Below, piece after piece: positions 27,167 to 36,285 of a stretch of 64,000 bases of DNA (the first letter of the stretch is position 1; every line of letters starts with the position of its first letter). The stretch lies in assembly GCF_019443985.1 (NCBI RefSeq), contig NZ_CP049303.1, positions 434,001 to 498,000 of the forward strand, in the 5' to 3' direction. A program made the position numbers and the translations under genes. Below the pieces are notes generated by a model. The model was not told the DNA's origin. It saw only the letters and a program-made list of their open reading frames with translations, and ran no database searches. The DNA is from Liquorilactobacillus hordei DSM 19519. Lineage in GTDB: Bacteria > Bacillota > Bacilli > Lactobacillales > Lactobacillaceae.

Positions 27167-29908
27167 ATGCAAGAAGAACAGCAAACACATTTAATTGAGC
27201 CGGGTGAAGATTCAGGAGATGACGGAGCCCCCAGTCAGAAACAAAATTGGCAAGAAAGTTCCACACAGTTAGGGCAAAGATATCAGACGGATACGACAGA
27301 TGGATTAAGTACTGAGGAAGCAGAAAAACGATTAAAAAAATTCGGAAAGAATGAACTTAAGGTCAAGAAAAAATCTAACTGGATTCTTTTTTTCAAACAA
27401 TTCAACAACAGTATTGTCTATATTTTGGCGATAACTGCAATTGTTACCTTGTTAATGCGACACTACCCAGATTCAATTGTTATTGGGGCAGTTATTATTG
27501 CCAACGCTTTTGTAGGCTTTTTTCAAGAAGTTTCTGCAGATAATGCACTGAGCAAGATTCAAGAATTGTTGGTAGCAGAAAGTTTCGTTATTCGTGATGG
27601 ACAGCGAAAGTTGATGGATGCCAAAGAAATTGTGGTTGGTGATATTGTTAGTCTTGAAGCTGGAGATTCTGTTCCGGCAGATATTCGCCTGCTGGCAGCA
27701 GATAACTTAAAAATTCAGGAATCTACATTGACCGGAGAAACTAATTCTGTTGATAAGATTGAAGAGCCGATTGCTAAGGAAAATGTCCCATTGGCAGAAA
27801 GAGCAAATATGGCTTTTGCTGCCACAGCCGTTACAAGTGGTTCTGGTATGGGAGTTGTAGTAGCAACAGGAATGCAATCGCAAATCGGTAAGATACAGTC
27901 TGATGTTATTAAAGTCAAAAACAAGTCAACACCACTGATGAAAAACTTGAATAGACTGGGAATTACATTATCATTGGCAATTGTGGCAATTGCGGTAGCT
28001 CTCTTTTTATTAGGGATGCACCTTAAAATATACAGCTTGCCTACATTAACAGTCGCAATCATTACACTGGTCGTTGGTTCAATGCCTGAAGGAATGCCTG
28101 CAAGTGTCTCTGTTGTCCTTGCAATGGGTACCAGAAAGTTGACTGGGAAAAATGCAATTGTAAAGACTTTACCAGCAGTGGAAACATTGGGAGCTGTTGA
28201 TATTGTCAATACTGATAAGACGGGAACACTTACCAAAAATGAGATGACTGTAACCGATATAGTGACGCTTAATGGAGAATATACTGTATCAGGTGTTGGG
28301 TATGCTGCTGCAGGACAAATTCTTGATACTACAGGCACAGCTGTTGCATGGAAAAATGACGATAGCCTGGATAAGCTTATTAAAATTGCGGGACAAACTA
28401 CGGATGCTTCATTTCATTTGGAAGATGGTGCTTGGGTGTTGACAGGTGAACCAACTGATGGAGCATTGACTGGACTTTATCATAAAATTACTGGGAAAGA
28501 TCCAGAAGTATTTGAGATTGATTCGCTTCCCTTTGATTCAGCGTTTAGGTATTCTGCACGACTTGTGCAAGATACAAACCAACGTTATTTAATGGTCAAA
28601 GGGGCGCCACAAACTTTATTAAATAAAGTCAAGAAGTTTAATCCAAATTTTGAAGGTGAAAAACAGTGGCTAGATAAGGTTGTGAAACTTTCTAAGCAAG
28701 GAAAACGAGTAGTCGGGCTTGGAATGCAAAAAGTTGCTGCTGATGAAGAACTTGTGGATCCAGCGAAAATAGGTGATCTGTTTGAGTTGGTCGGAATAGT
28801 CGGAATAATTGATCCTCCAAGAGAAGAGGTTAAAGATGCTATCAAGCAGCTTAGGTATGCAGGTGTTAAAGTTAAGATGATAACTGGTGACGATCCTAAT
28901 ACTGCTTTAGCTATTGCAAATCAACTTGAGATGGGGGAAAACTTAAAGGCTGTTACAGGACCGGAACTTGATAAGATGTCTGAACAGGAATTGATTGACA
29001 ATATTGATAAATATACCGTTTTTGCACGAACAACTCCAAGCGACAAATTAAAAATTGTGAAGGCACAGCAGCAACGTCAACACGTTGTCTCTATGACCGG
29101 TGATGGAGTCAATGATGCACCAGCTCTTAAGCAAGCTGACATTGGTGTTGCGATGGGAATCAAGGGTACAGATGTTGCTAAGGGTTCAGCCGATATGGTA
29201 CTAGCAGACGATAATTTTACGACTGTTCTTTCTGCAGTTAAAGAAGGACGCTTAGTTTTTGATAATATTCGTAAGACGATACGTTTCTTATTGCCTACAA
29301 GTTTTGCAGAGGGCTTAATTGTTGTTTTCAGTATCCTGTTAGATCAGACTATGCCACTATATCCGACTCAATTACTATGGATTAACATGGTTTCAGCACT
29401 GACGATTCAATTTGCTTTTATTTTTGAACCTGCCGAAAATGGAATCATGACTAGGGGGCCTAGAAATATCAGCCAGGGGATTTTAACGAAGTTTGATATT
29501 GTTGAAATTGCCTATGTGTCAATCTTGATAGCAAGCTTAGGTATGATTGTCTATAATGGTATGACCGCCTTGGGAATGTCGCACGTAATCGGTAGTACAA
29601 TGACTTTAAACATTATTATCTTCGGTAAGATATTCTACTTGTTTAATATGCGAAATAACCACCTTGTTTTTTCAAAATACTTTTTCCAAAATAAAATCGC
29701 TTTTTATATTATAGATATATTGTTGTTACTCCAAGTAGGGATTATTTATTTGCCATTTATGCAAGAAATATTTCATACTGGATCAATTAATTTTGTCTAT
29801 GGTTGGATTATTCCAAGTATAACTGGATTGATTGTACTGATAGTCACAGAGTTAGTAAAAATTGCAAGATTAGCGTATTCAAAGAAAGCAAGTAAGTCAA
29901 AAATTTAA
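27167..29908 (+). CDS. Cation-transporting P-type ATPase (type II-like), ion unknown
   Basis: A 913-residue P-type ATPase with actuator TGET (STLTGETNSV), phosphorylation site DKTGTLT (Asp350) and hinge MTGDGVNDAPALKQADIGVAMG. The N-terminal cation ATPase domain (GLSTEEAEKRLKKFGKNEL) is canonical. Membrane segment 4 has PEGMPAS. Segment 6 reads LLWINMVSALTIQF, so the Asp that binds calcium in SERCA-type pumps (NLVTD) is replaced. A simple calcium pump is therefore doubtful. Start ATG 27167 is 12 bases behind AAAAGG; an ATG at 27155 overlaps that site. CsbD and GlsB stress proteins follow. Confidence 0.88.
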   Translation: MQEEQQTHLIEPGEDSGDDGAPSQKQNWQESSTQLGQRYQTDTTDGLSTEEAEKRLKKFGKNELKVKKKSNWILFFKQFNNSIVYILAITAIVTLLMRHYPDSIVIGAVIIANAFVGFFQEVSADNALSKIQELLVAESFVIRDGQRKLMDAKEIVVGDIVSLEAGDSVPADIRLLAADNLKIQESTLTGETNSVDKIEEPIAKENVPLAERANMAFAATAVTSGSGMGVVVATGMQSQIGKIQSDVIKVKNKSTPLMKNLNRLGITLSLAIVAIAVALFLLGMHLKIYSLPTLTVAIITLVVGSMPEGMPASVSVVLAMGTRKLTGKNAIVKTLPAVETLGAVDIVNTDKTGTLTKNEMTVTDIVTLNGEYTVSGVGYAAAGQILDTTGTAVAWKNDDSLDKLIKIAGQTTDASFHLEDGAWVLTGEPTDGALTGLYHKITGKDPEVFEIDSLPFDSAFRYSARLVQDTNQRYLMVKGAPQTLLNKVKKFNPNFEGEKQWLDKVVKLSKQGKRVVGLGMQKVAADEELVDPAKIGDLFELVGIVGIIDPPREEVKDAIKQLRYAGVKVKMITGDDPNTALAIANQLEMGENLKAVTGPELDKMSEQELIDNIDKYTVFARTTPSDKLKIVKAQQQRQHVVSMTGDGVNDAPALKQADIGVAMGIKGTDVAKGSADMVLADDNFTTVLSAVKEGRLVFDNIRKTIRFLLPTSFAEGLIVVFSILLDQTMPLYPTQLLWINMVSALTIQFAFIFEPAENGIMTRGPRNISQGILTKFDIVEIAYVSILIASLGMIVYNGMTALGMSHVIGSTMTLNIIIFGKIFYLFNMRNNHLVFSKYFFQNKIAFYIIDILLLLQVGIIYLPFMQEIFHTGSINFVYGWIIPSITGLIVLIVTELVKIARLAYSKKASKSKI

Positions 29909-29922
29909 TAAATAATTAGGTA

Positions 29923-30021
29923 GAGTGTGGCATAAGTAGGAAAATTTTGACTTATGGAACACATCGACTCGTGATAGTGTAGAGGACTGAATCAAATTTA
30001 AATTTTGATTCAGCCTCTTTT
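29923..30021 (+). repeat. Dispersed two-hairpin repeat, full copy
   Basis: First hairpin CATAAGT (29931-29937) with ACTTATG (29950-29956), a spacer with AACACATCG, then terminator hairpin 29982-30017 (GAGGACTGAATC with GATTCAGCCTC) and TTTTTG. It terminates the P-type ATPase gene. Confidence 0.75.
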
Positions 30022-30169
30022 TGTTTTGAGAAAATTCAAAAAGATATCTGCTTTTAATTTTTGAAAGCAAAATAATTGATTACAATATTAACCTTTGTTA
30101 GAATTTAGATAAGGTTAAGCGTTACATATAGCTTAATACAAAGTAAATTCTTGAAGGGAGCTGGATTAT

Positions 30170-30376
30170 ATGAGTTTGAACGACAAAGTCGAAGGAACAA
30201 AGGATAAAGTTACTGGTAAAGCAAAAGAAGTTGAAGGAAAAGCAACTGGTGATAAGGCTCGCGAAGCACAAGGAAAGGCAGAAGGTCTCTTGGGCAAGGC
30301 CAAAGAAAAATTTGGCGATGCTAAGGATGCAGTTAAAGATGCTGCTGAAGATTTAAAGTCAAAGATTAATAAGTAA
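30170..30376 (+). CDS. CsbD-family stress protein
   Basis: A 68-residue, highly charged Ala/Lys/Glu-rich protein (MSLNDKVEGTKDKVTGKAKE) with repeated GKAxE units, the CsbD pattern. In Bacillus csbD belongs to the general stress regulon; its biochemical role is unknown. Predicted helical and soluble. Start ATG follows GAAGGGAG. The stress-linked GlsB gene lies 36 bases downstream, probably in one transcript. Confidence 0.9.
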   Translation: MSLNDKVEGTKDKVTGKAKEVEGKATGDKAREAQGKAEGLLGKAKEKFGDAKDAVKDAAEDLKSKINK

Positions 30377-30412
30377 TTTTAGAAAATATTGTTGTATTAA
30401 GGGGGAGAGGCT

Positions 30413-30655
30413 ATGCATTGGTTATGGGTCTTGATTGTGGGTGCGATTATAGGTGCAATCGCAGGTGCAATTACTAGTAAAGGCAAATCGATGGGATGGA
30501 TTAGTAATATTGTTGCAGGATTAGTGGGGTCATCAATTGGTGAGGCTGTACTTGGTTCTTGGGGACCACAGCTAGCTGGAATGGCGATTATACCGTCAAT
30601 CATTGGTGCTGTAATACTCGTGTGGTTAGTTTCATTTATCTTATTTAGACATTAG
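30413..30655 (+). CDS. GlsB/YeaQ/YmgE-family membrane protein
   Basis: An 80-residue protein with three membrane segments rich in glycine (IVGAIIGAIAGAITSKGKSM, IVAGLVGSSIGEAVLG, IIPSIIGAVILVWLV), the 'transglycosylase-associated protein' family. Members are stress-induced; their role is not settled. Start ATG follows AAGGGGGAGAGGCT. Same direction as csbD. Confidence 0.9.
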   Translation: MHWLWVLIVGAIIGAIAGAITSKGKSMGWISNIVAGLVGSSIGEAVLGSWGPQLAGMAIIPSIIGAVILVWLVSFILFRH

Positions 30656-30691
30656 ATAGTTACTTTTCATTTTTAAAAATAGTTAGTGAAA

Positions 30692-30738
30692 ATAAATGGG
30701 TCAGATCAAAAGTCAAATTTTGATTTGATCTTTTTAAT
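30692..30738 (+). terminator. Terminator after glsB, partial repeat copy
   Basis: AGATCAAA (30703-30710) pairs with TTTGATCT (30724-30731), then TTTTAATTTT. The sequence GGTCAGATCAAAAGTCAAAT resembles the second hairpin of the dispersed repeat. Confidence 0.7.
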
Positions 30739-30883
30739 TTTATATAGAGATATTTCATAGGCTAAGGTTTATCAATTTTAAGAGATATTGATTTATGGTG
30801 GATATTTTTTTACTTATTTTTTGTAAAAATACTGTTGATGGTAGTATAATTGGTATCACTAAATTATAGGAGTGAGTCAATCA

Positions 30884-31819
30884 ATGAAAGCAATTGTAAT
30901 TAAAGAGTATGGTGACATAAGTAACTTGCAGGAAGTTGAGTTAGAAATGCCAGTATTGGCAGAAGATGAAGTACTTGTTGAAAATTATGCAACGAGTATC
31001 AATCCGATTGACTGGAAAGCACGCTTAGGGTATCTAAAAGAAATGTACCCGTGGAAGTTTCCAGTGGTGCTGGGCTGGGATGTAGCAGGAGTTATTGTAC
31101 AAGTGGGTAATAAAGTTACAAACTTCAAGATAGGCGACAAAGTATTTGCTAGACCAGATATCTATGCTGACGGTAGCAGGGGATCTTACGCAGAATATGT
31201 AGCCGTTAAGGAAGATAAATTAGCACTTAAACCTGATGAAATCTCTTTTGAAGATGCTGCAGCGGTTCCTTTAGCAGGATTAACAGCTTTTCAAGTTATT
31301 GTGGATCGTTTACGGGTAAAAGCAGGGGATAAAGTACTTGTTCAAGGTGGAGCAGGTGGTGTGGGATTGTTTGCTATCCAGATTGCCAAACACTTAGGTG
31401 CTTATGTTGCAACGACTGCCAGCAAACAAAATCACGAGCTTTTAAAGAGTTTAGGCGCAGACGAGGTTATAGACTATCACGAAACTAAAATTGGTGATGT
31501 CTTAAATAACTATGATGCTGTATTTGATACTGTCAATGCAATTGATGATGGATTAGCAATTCTACAAGAAAAAGGACGACTTGTAACAATTGCTGGAAAA
31601 CCAAATGAAGAGCAAAAAGCGAGTTCGAAAGAGGTTTCAGACTGGTGGTTGCAACCAAATGGCAAGCAGTTGAAGGAACTAGGTAATTTGATAGTTGAAG
31701 GGAAAGTAAAAGTAGTTATAGATAGTTTGTATCCTTTGACAGAAAAAGGAGTAAGAGAGGCACATCAAAGAAGTCAAGAAGGACATGCTAGAGGGAAACT
31801 AGTAATTAAAGTGAAGTAG
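30884..31819 (+). CDS. NADP-dependent oxidoreductase, quinone-oxidoreductase type (MDR)
   Basis: A 311-residue medium-chain dehydrogenase/reductase without zinc-ligand cysteines. N-terminal GroES-like domain (AIVIKEYGDISNLQEVELEM), then Rossmann motif GGAGGVGLFAIQIAKHLGA. Likely reduces quinones or unsaturated carbonyls with NADPH. Start ATG 30884 follows TAGGAGTGAG; four upstream codons are rejected. A TATAAT lies at 30845. Single gene. Confidence 0.9.
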   Translation: MKAIVIKEYGDISNLQEVELEMPVLAEDEVLVENYATSINPIDWKARLGYLKEMYPWKFPVVLGWDVAGVIVQVGNKVTNFKIGDKVFARPDIYADGSRGSYAEYVAVKEDKLALKPDEISFEDAAAVPLAGLTAFQVIVDRLRVKAGDKVLVQGGAGGVGLFAIQIAKHLGAYVATTASKQNHELLKSLGADEVIDYHETKIGDVLNNYDAVFDTVNAIDDGLAILQEKGRLVTIAGKPNEEQKASSKEVSDWWLQPNGKQLKELGNLIVEGKVKVVIDSLYPLTEKGVREAHQRSQEGHARGKLVIKVK

Positions 31820-31838
31820 TTTCTAGTAAGTTGAATAC

Positions 31839-31897
31839 AAAAAAGCATCTTAGGGATTGTTAGCAAGTTAAACCAACAATCATTAGGATGCTTTTTT
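31839..31897. terminator. Bidirectional terminator
   Basis: AAAAAAGCATCTTAGGGATT pairs with ATCATTAGGATGCTTTTTT with a few mismatches. It separates two convergent genes. Confidence 0.85.
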
Positions 31898-31945
31898 ATA
31901 TTAATGCAGATAAATTAGTTCTGCTAAAAATCTAAAATAAGATAA

Positions 31946-33937
31946 TTAATCCGCTGACAATGCATCAATTGGATTAAGTTTTGAAGCTTTTCTGGCAGGC
32001 AATAATGCAGCAAGTAATGAGATTAAGAGTGAAACTACAATAGCGAAAATAACGTTAGCTAGGTTGATCTGTACGATGTTAAATTTGATCAAACCATAAA
32101 TAAAGTTATTCAACAAGATACTGAAGAGCCATGCGAGTAACAATCCAAGAAATGCTGAGAAAAGGCCAAGCAAGAGTGATTCTGCGGTAAATAATCGTCT
32201 AATGTCCTTACGACGCTCACCTAGGGCACGTAAGATCCCGATTTCTTTGGTTCGTTCTGCAACTGACATGTACATTGTTACGATGATCATCAATGCTGAG
32301 ACAACTAGTGAAATACCTGCAATTGCCGATAATACAGTCGATGCTAAGCTTACATAATTATTAACGGTTTTAAGAATGTCGCCGACAGTCATGACAGAGA
32401 AGGCATATTTACCGTTAACTTTTTGTTTGCGAATTTGATTTGCTACATTATCGACAGTGTCAATATTCTTTGAGTTGACGATTATGAAGTTAGGATCTGT
32501 TCTAGCACCTGCAGAGGAGAGAAGTGAACGTGTTTCTGAATACGAAAGGACAGTTATTTCACTTGATACACCACTTGATGAATCTGAGATTCCTGAAACG
32601 GTCAGCGTTGTCTTCATTTGAACTGGAGAATTATTGTTCGAAAGCCAATTAATAGTAACATCGATATTTTTTCCTATGAGAGAACGATATTTCTTTGAAC
32701 TTCCAGATAGGGTAATTGCTTGATTTTTTGAAATCACAATTTCTTTTCCAGTGGGCCAGCTGCCCTTGTTTAAGGAATTAGATGTATATGATTTTGTATA
32801 AGTTTGGATGCCTGAAGAAGAGACATTTTTGTCGTTGTAATTCAATGAATATGTGCCTAATTGATAACCTGGTTGAATATATGAAGTACCTGTTGTTTTT
32901 TTGATGGCATCAATCTTGGCTTGTGAGATAAAGAAGTTAGTTGGATTTTGCCTGAATTGCTGCATCTCTCTTTGTGCTTGAGTATTGTTTAATTTTTTCC
33001 CACTTGGATTAGCCATAACGGTAATTGTTTTGGGATTAACAAGCGAATTAATCTGATCATTTATATAAGTGTTAATTCCGTTACCTAGACCTGAAAATAA
33101 GAGTACAGCAAAAATTCCAATCGCAGTTCCCAAAATGATTAGCGAATTCTGCTTGATATTATATATCAGATGTCTAAATGCCGAAACGTAACTTGCACTT
33201 GCAGGTAGAGGATGTGAAGTAATTCGCTTAGAGCTGTTTTCAATCATATAAGGTTCTTTTAGATGTTCATCAGCTTCTACTTGACCATCAACCAAGCGAA
33301 TGATTCTTGTGCCATGGTCAGCAACTGCTTGTGAGTGAGTGACAGCTATTACAAGTTTGCCATCTTTGGCGATTTTATTAAGTATTTCAAGCACTTCTTG
33401 TGTATTTACTGAGTCTAAAGCACCAGTTGGTTCATCGGCTAAAATGATGTCAGGATCACTAGCTAATGCACGTGCGATAGCCACTCGTTGCTTTTGCCCA
33501 CCAGACAATTGGTTAGGATGTTTTTTTGTTTGGTCTGCAAGTCCCACTTGTGTTAGTAAATCCTTTGCACGTGCTATCTTTTCTGTATGTGACAATGCAG
33601 TCATTTCTAGTGAGACAAGGACATTCTCAAGGACAGTAAGATGTGTAATTAGATTGTAGGATTGGTAGATGTAACCAATTGTTCCTCGACGATAGTTATC
33701 CAGTTGTTTTTCTTTACGATGATCAAGAACCTCACCATTAAGCGCGACCTCGCCATCGAAATTGCGGTCTAATCCACCAATAATATTCATTAAAGTGGAT
33801 TTCCCACCACCGGATTCCCCAAGAATTGATACAAATTCACCAGTATTAAATTCTAAATTAATACCGTTTAGAACCTTACTTTCGGTTTTGCCAAGAAAAT
33901 AGGATTTGTGAATATTGGAAAGTTTTAGTAAACTCAT
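31946..33937 (-). CDS. MacB-like ABC transporter, fused ATPase and permease
   Basis: A 663-residue protein. The ATPase (1-225) has Walker [10 protein letters not shown], signature LSGGQKQR and Walker [14 protein letters not shown] membrane segment (about 255-280) is followed by a serine-rich extracellular domain (about 285-530) and a C-terminal FtsX domain with three segments (about 535-655, including [20 protein letters not shown]). This is the MacB arrangement, which couples ATP hydrolysis to work outside the membrane, often antimicrobial peptide or lipid export. Start ATG, with AAAGGGG ahead. No two-component system is adjacent, so no inducer can be named. Confidence 0.9.
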   Translation of the reverse strand: MSLLKLSNIHKSYFLGKTESKVLNGINLEFNTGEFVSILGESGGGKSTLMNIIGGLDRNFDGEVALNGEVLDHRKEKQLDNYRRGTIGYIYQSYNLITHLTVLENVLVSLEMTALSHTEKIARAKDLLTQVGLADQTKKHPNQLSGGQKQRVAIARALASDPDIILADEPTGALDSVNTQEVLEILNKIAKDGKLVIAVTHSQAVADHGTRIIRLVDGQVEADEHLKEPYMIENSSKRITSHPLPASASYVSAFRHLIYNIKQNSLIILGTAIGIFAVLLFSGLGNGINTYINDQINSLVNPKTITVMANPSGKKLNNTQAQREMQQFRQNPTNFFISQAKIDAIKKTTGTSYIQPGYQLGTYSLNYNDKNVSSSGIQTYTKSYTSNSLNKGSWPTGKEIVISKNQAITLSGSSKKYRSLIGKNIDVTINWLSNNNSPVQMKTTLTVSGISDSSSGVSSEITVLSYSETRSLLSSAGARTDPNFIIVNSKNIDTVDNVANQIRKQKVNGKYAFSVMTVGDILKTVNNYVSLASTVLSAIAGISLVVSALMIIVTMYMSVAERTKEIGILRALGERRKDIRRLFTAESLLLGLFSAFLGLLLAWLFSILLNNFIYGLIKFNIVQINLANVIFAIVVSLLISLLAALLPARKASKLNPIDALSAD

Positions 33938-34178
33938 TCGATTTTAACCCCTTTTTTTTGCAGATATTAAAAAAATTTTATCTTAGTATAATGAAAAAAA
34001 GAACTGTAAATATAGATGTTAGTTCATTTTATGAAAAAATTAGCAAACTAGTCAATAGATAAGCTGAAAAAAATGAAAATGATTATTTTACGGCTTTGGG
34101 GAAAAATGTAAAGTCAAAATAAGTTATGATAAATGATCGTTGTGATAGAGTAAATATAAAAAGGATGCGGGTGAAGAA

Positions 34179-34262
34179 ATGAGAATAGTAAAAAATCTAA
34201 TTATTCCTTTCTTAGTATTTATAGTGATTATTCTTCGAAGTAAAAAAGTAATAGCAAAATAA
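34179..34262 (+). CDS. Possible 27-aa membrane peptide
   Basis: Short ORF MRIVKNLIIPFLVFIVIILR plus a basic tail, one membrane segment. The upstream GGATGCGGGTGAAGAA is a modest ribosome binding site. It ends 16 bases before the lipid kinase gene. Too short to be sure; might simply be a leader. Confidence 0.35.
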   Translation: MRIVKNLIIPFLVFIVIILRSKKVIAK

Positions 34263-34278
34263 AAAATGGGGTGAGGCT

Positions 34279-35154
34279 ATGCAAGGAAGAACAATGATTT
34301 ATTTCAATTCAAAGTCGGGGGCTGGAGAATCACAGAAAATAGCTGATAAGGTTGAGTCAATTCTGAAAAGTCGGGGATTACTGGTGTATCAATTGAAAAC
34401 AAATACAAAGGAAGAAGCATTGAAAAAAATAGCACTTGAAGCCCCCAAGGTTAATCGAATTATCTGCATTGGCGGAGATGGGACAATTAATGTTTTAGTA
34501 ACAGCGTTGCTACAGAGTAAAGAAAGGGTTCCAATTGGAATAATTCCCACAGGAACAGTTAATAATTTTGCACACAAGTGGAAGTTGTCTGATAATGTTG
34601 AAGAAGCTACTGAAACAATATTAAGAGGAAAATTGCAGGCAATTGATATTGGTGAATGTAATGGACAGGCAATTATTAGTTCATTAGTTTTTGGAAGCTT
34701 GGCAGATATTTCTAATGAAGTGAGACAGACAGAAAAACAAAAATACGGTTTTGCAGCGTACGGTTTCAATGCAATTAAGCAAATTGGCAAAAATCGGTCA
34801 CATGAGACCCTTCTATTTAATGAAACCTTTTCAATGAGAGCTAAAGTTTGGGTCTGCTTAATGACAACATCTAATTATATAGGTGGTAGAAAATATTTAG
34901 GTAAAACTGAAGATGGATTACATTTGACAATGCTCAATAATATGAAGATAAACAAACTTTTAAATTTGGGATATTTTGCTTTAACGGGTAATTTGAGAAA
35001 ATCAACAACGCTAACAACTTTCGATATTAAGGAGATTGTTGTGCGTAATATAGAAGAAGGAATGCTAGAGACAAGGATAGATGGGGATAAAGGACCACAA
35101 CTACCAGCCAAGATTAAATGGTTACCCAAAAGGCTGCAAGTTTATTTAGATTAA
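34279..35154 (+). CDS. Diacylglycerol kinase-family lipid kinase (DgkB/YegS type)
   Basis: A 291-residue cytoplasmic lipid kinase with the nucleotide-binding GGDGT motif at 65-69, an early NSKSGAG loop and PTGTVNNFAHKW. A C-terminal beta-sandwich domain ends IDGDKGPQLP. It phosphorylates diacylglycerol or a related lipid. Start ATG follows GGGGTGAGGCT. Followed by an unrelated aldo/keto reductase. Confidence 0.9.
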   Translation: MQGRTMIYFNSKSGAGESQKIADKVESILKSRGLLVYQLKTNTKEEALKKIALEAPKVNRIICIGGDGTINVLVTALLQSKERVPIGIIPTGTVNNFAHKWKLSDNVEEATETILRGKLQAIDIGECNGQAIISSLVFGSLADISNEVRQTEKQKYGFAAYGFNAIKQIGKNRSHETLLFNETFSMRAKVWVCLMTTSNYIGGRKYLGKTEDGLHLTMLNNMKINKLLNLGYFALTGNLRKSTTLTTFDIKEIVVRNIEEGMLETRIDGDKGPQLPAKIKWLPKRLQVYLD

Positions 35155-35252
35155 ATATATTTTTGTAAGATGAACGTGAGCAGAATATAGAAATACTGGA
35201 TACAGTATGTTGTATAATTCCTTTGAACATAAAAAGAAGTGGAGGATTGAAA

Positions 35253-36170
35253 ATGTCAGAAAAAGTCAGGATTGGTAAGAGTGACGTTGTAGCAACTAAA
35301 GTAGGATTAGGGACAAATAAAGTTGGTGGACACAATCTTTTTAAAAACCTGGATGATCAAGATGGATATGCGGTTGTACGCACAGCACTGGATTCAGGAA
35401 TTACATTACTTGATACAGCGTATATGTATGGTTTGGGACGTTCAGAAGAAATTATAGGCGAAGTGATAAAAGATTATGACCGCTCTAAAGTAATTATCGC
35501 CACAAAGGCATCACAGGATCCAGCACGAGATCACGACAATAACAATACTCCAGCTTTTTTAAAGCAATCTGTTGAAGATGCCCTCAAAAGACTCCAAACA
35601 GACTATATTGATATTTTCTATATTCATTTTCCAGATAAAGGAACGCCAAAAGATAAGGCTGTAGCAGCTTTGGCGGATTTAAAAAAAGAGGGCAAAATCA
35701 AAGCAATCGGTGTTTCTAACTTCACTCTTGATCAGATTAAGGAAGCAAATAAAAATGGTGATGTCGATATTGTTGAGGATAACTATAGTTTAGTTCATCG
35801 TGCTGCCGAAAAAGAATTATTGCCTTATCTAAGGGAAAATGAAATTTCTTTTGTTCCATATTTCCCACTTGCATCAGGATTGTTAACAGGTAAGTACAGT
35901 GCACTTGATGCTGATAAATTCAAACAATTCAATAGCGAACAATTTAGAAAAATCATTAACAACATATCACGCATCAAAGAAATTGCAGCAAAATATGATG
36001 CGACTGCTGCTCAAATTGTACTAGCTTGGTATATTGCTAATCCTGATGTGAGTGTTGTAATTCCAGGTGCTCGTAAGCTGGAACAAGTAGCAAGTAATGC
36101 TCAAGCTATGAATTTAACACTGACAAAAGATGAATATGCAGAAATTGATACTGCTTTTAAGGGATTCTAA
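35253..36170 (+). CDS. Aldo/keto reductase
   Basis: A 305-residue NADPH-dependent carbonyl reductase with a TIM barrel. The catalytic tetrad is Asp54, Tyr59, Lys85 and His125 (LLDTAYMYG, IIATKAS, FYIHFPD). The NADP-binding end carries VVIPGARKLEQV. Close to general-stress and oxidoreductase members of AKR11/13 type. Start ATG 35253 follows GTGGAGG; ten upstream codons are rejected. Confidence 0.9.
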   Translation: MSEKVRIGKSDVVATKVGLGTNKVGGHNLFKNLDDQDGYAVVRTALDSGITLLDTAYMYGLGRSEEIIGEVIKDYDRSKVIIATKASQDPARDHDNNNTPAFLKQSVEDALKRLQTDYIDIFYIHFPDKGTPKDKAVAALADLKKEGKIKAIGVSNFTLDQIKEANKNGDVDIVEDNYSLVHRAAEKELLPYLRENEISFVPYFPLASGLLTGKYSALDADKFKQFNSEQFRKIINNISRIKEIAAKYDATAAQIVLAWYIANPDVSVVIPGARKLEQVASNAQAMNLTLTKDEYAEIDTAFKGF

Positions 36171-36190
36171 GGAATTCAGATTGCAGATAT

Positions 36191-36276
36191 AAAACTATAT
36201 ATGAAATACGTTTATACGAAATAAATAGCGAGGTTGAATCAAAAGTTAATTTTTGATTCGACCTCGCTATTTAAGT
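36191..36276 (+). repeat. Dispersed two-hairpin repeat copy, terminator
   Basis: Contains ATGAAATACGTTTATACG (the linker signature) and a near-perfect 22-bp stem at 36223-36272 (AAATAGCGAGGTTGAATCAA). The first hairpin is degenerate. It terminates the aldo/keto reductase and the convergent ATPase. Confidence 0.85.
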
Positions 36277-36285
36277 ACAGATAAA

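Noticed and set aside
27715..28338. 207-codon frame opposite the P-type ATPase gene
   Set aside because: Antisense shadow; low-complexity Ser/Thr/Val-rich product typical of reversed ATPase sequence.
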